Shown: positions 5,783 through 5,919 of the stretch, in pieces | Numbering within the stretch: position 1 is the first letter of the stretch | Layout: each line of letters opens with the position of its first letter | Translations under genes and position numbers: made by a program | Notes under the pieces: model-generated | What the model was told of the DNA's origin: nothing | The model's database searches: none | The model's input: the letters and a program-made list of their open reading frames with translations, nothing else | Origin: Spirochaetales bacterium | GTDB taxonomy: Bacteria > Spirochaetota > Spirochaetia > SZUA-6 > DRHE01 | Assembly (NCBI GenBank): GCA_016930895.1 | Contig: JAFGFV010000138.1 | Span: 1-5,919 of the forward strand | Length of the DNA stretch: 5,919 bases | Direction: 5' to 3'

Positions 5783-5919
5783 CTAGCGGTAGCGGATACG
5801 GGGATTGAGGATCGAGTAGAGGATGTCGGCGGTGAGATTCGAGATGCTGTAGGCCATCACCACCACCATGCTGCAGGCCTGGATCAGAATGACATCCCGC
5901 CGCTGGATCCCGTACACGA
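5783..5919 (-). CDS. ABC transporter permease, dipeptide/oligopeptide/opine type, C-terminal end (partial)
   Basis: The last 44 codons and the TAG stop (5783-5785) are present; the rest of the gene lies beyond the right edge. The visible tail begins VYGIQRRDVILIQACSMV, continues with a hydrophobic membrane segment (MVVVMAYSISNLTADILYSI), and ends LNPRIRYR. This is the standard end of DppB/OppB/GsiC-type inner-membrane permeases: R-D-x-x-x-[IV]-Q-x-x, a last transmembrane helix with N-L-x-x-D-[IL]-x-Y, then D/N-P-R-I-R. Such permeases pair with a second DppC-type permease, ATPases and a periplasmic binding protein to import peptides, opines, nickel chelates or similar small solutes. In most such operons dppC follows dppB directly. 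Here an MmgE/PrpD gene follows instead, so the other subunits, if present, lie upstream. The transported compound is not readable, but the enzymes downstream suggest an amino-acid- or opine-like solute. Confidence 0.85.
   Translation of the reverse strand, partial: VYGIQRRDVILIQACSMVVVMAYSISNLTADILYSILNPRIRYR

Noticed and set aside
1..5919. tRNA, rRNA, CRISPR array or riboswitch
   Set aside because: No cloverleaf-like segment, repeat-spacer pattern or ribosomal sequence was seen, and the intergenic gaps are mostly too short for one.

Overview
The window is GC-rich DNA that is almost fully coding. It carries gene families typical of strict anaerobes that use methylated amines and amino-acid-like compounds: an MttB-type methyltransferase end, an aldehyde:ferredoxin oxidoreductase (AOR) family enzyme, a peptide/opine-type ABC permease, an MmgE/PrpD protein and an opine-dehydrogenase-like protein. 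This mix suggests an anaerobic bacterium, for example a Desulfobacterota or Peptococcaceae-like lineage. That placement is inference from gene content only.

Left part (1-303): the 3' end of an mttB-like gene on the + strand is followed, with a GTGA stop/start overlap, by a 49-codon ORF. This ORF looks like the first part of a SET domain that stops before the catalytic half. It converges on the AOR gene.

Middle (304-3206): a full-length AOR-family gene lies on the - strand. It keeps the 4Fe-4S cysteines but has unusual residues in the pterin and active-site loops. Its likely promoter lies inside the end of a broken transposase reading frame just upstream, so a mobile-element remnant may drive the gene. 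Across this scar, on the + strand and divergent from AOR, a candidate sigma70 promoter precedes a 51-codon ORF of unknown function. That ORF overlaps a 137-residue protein built from two ungapped copies of a module with the pattern PC-x30-CQLG-x-F. The tandem-CQLG protein is the least explained gene here and the best candidate for something undescribed.

Right part (3226-5919): a tight - strand operon reads ABC transporter permease (C-terminal end only), then a 29-base gap, then MmgE/PrpD, then an ATGA overlap, then an NAD(P)-dependent opine/octopine-dehydrogenase-like protein. The order suggests uptake of a small amino-acid- or opine-like compound followed by dehydration/isomerisation and redox chemistry. 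The actual substrate cannot be read from the sequence. The operon ends 19 bases from the convergent end of the tandem-CQLG gene. No rRNA, tRNA or CRISPR array was found.
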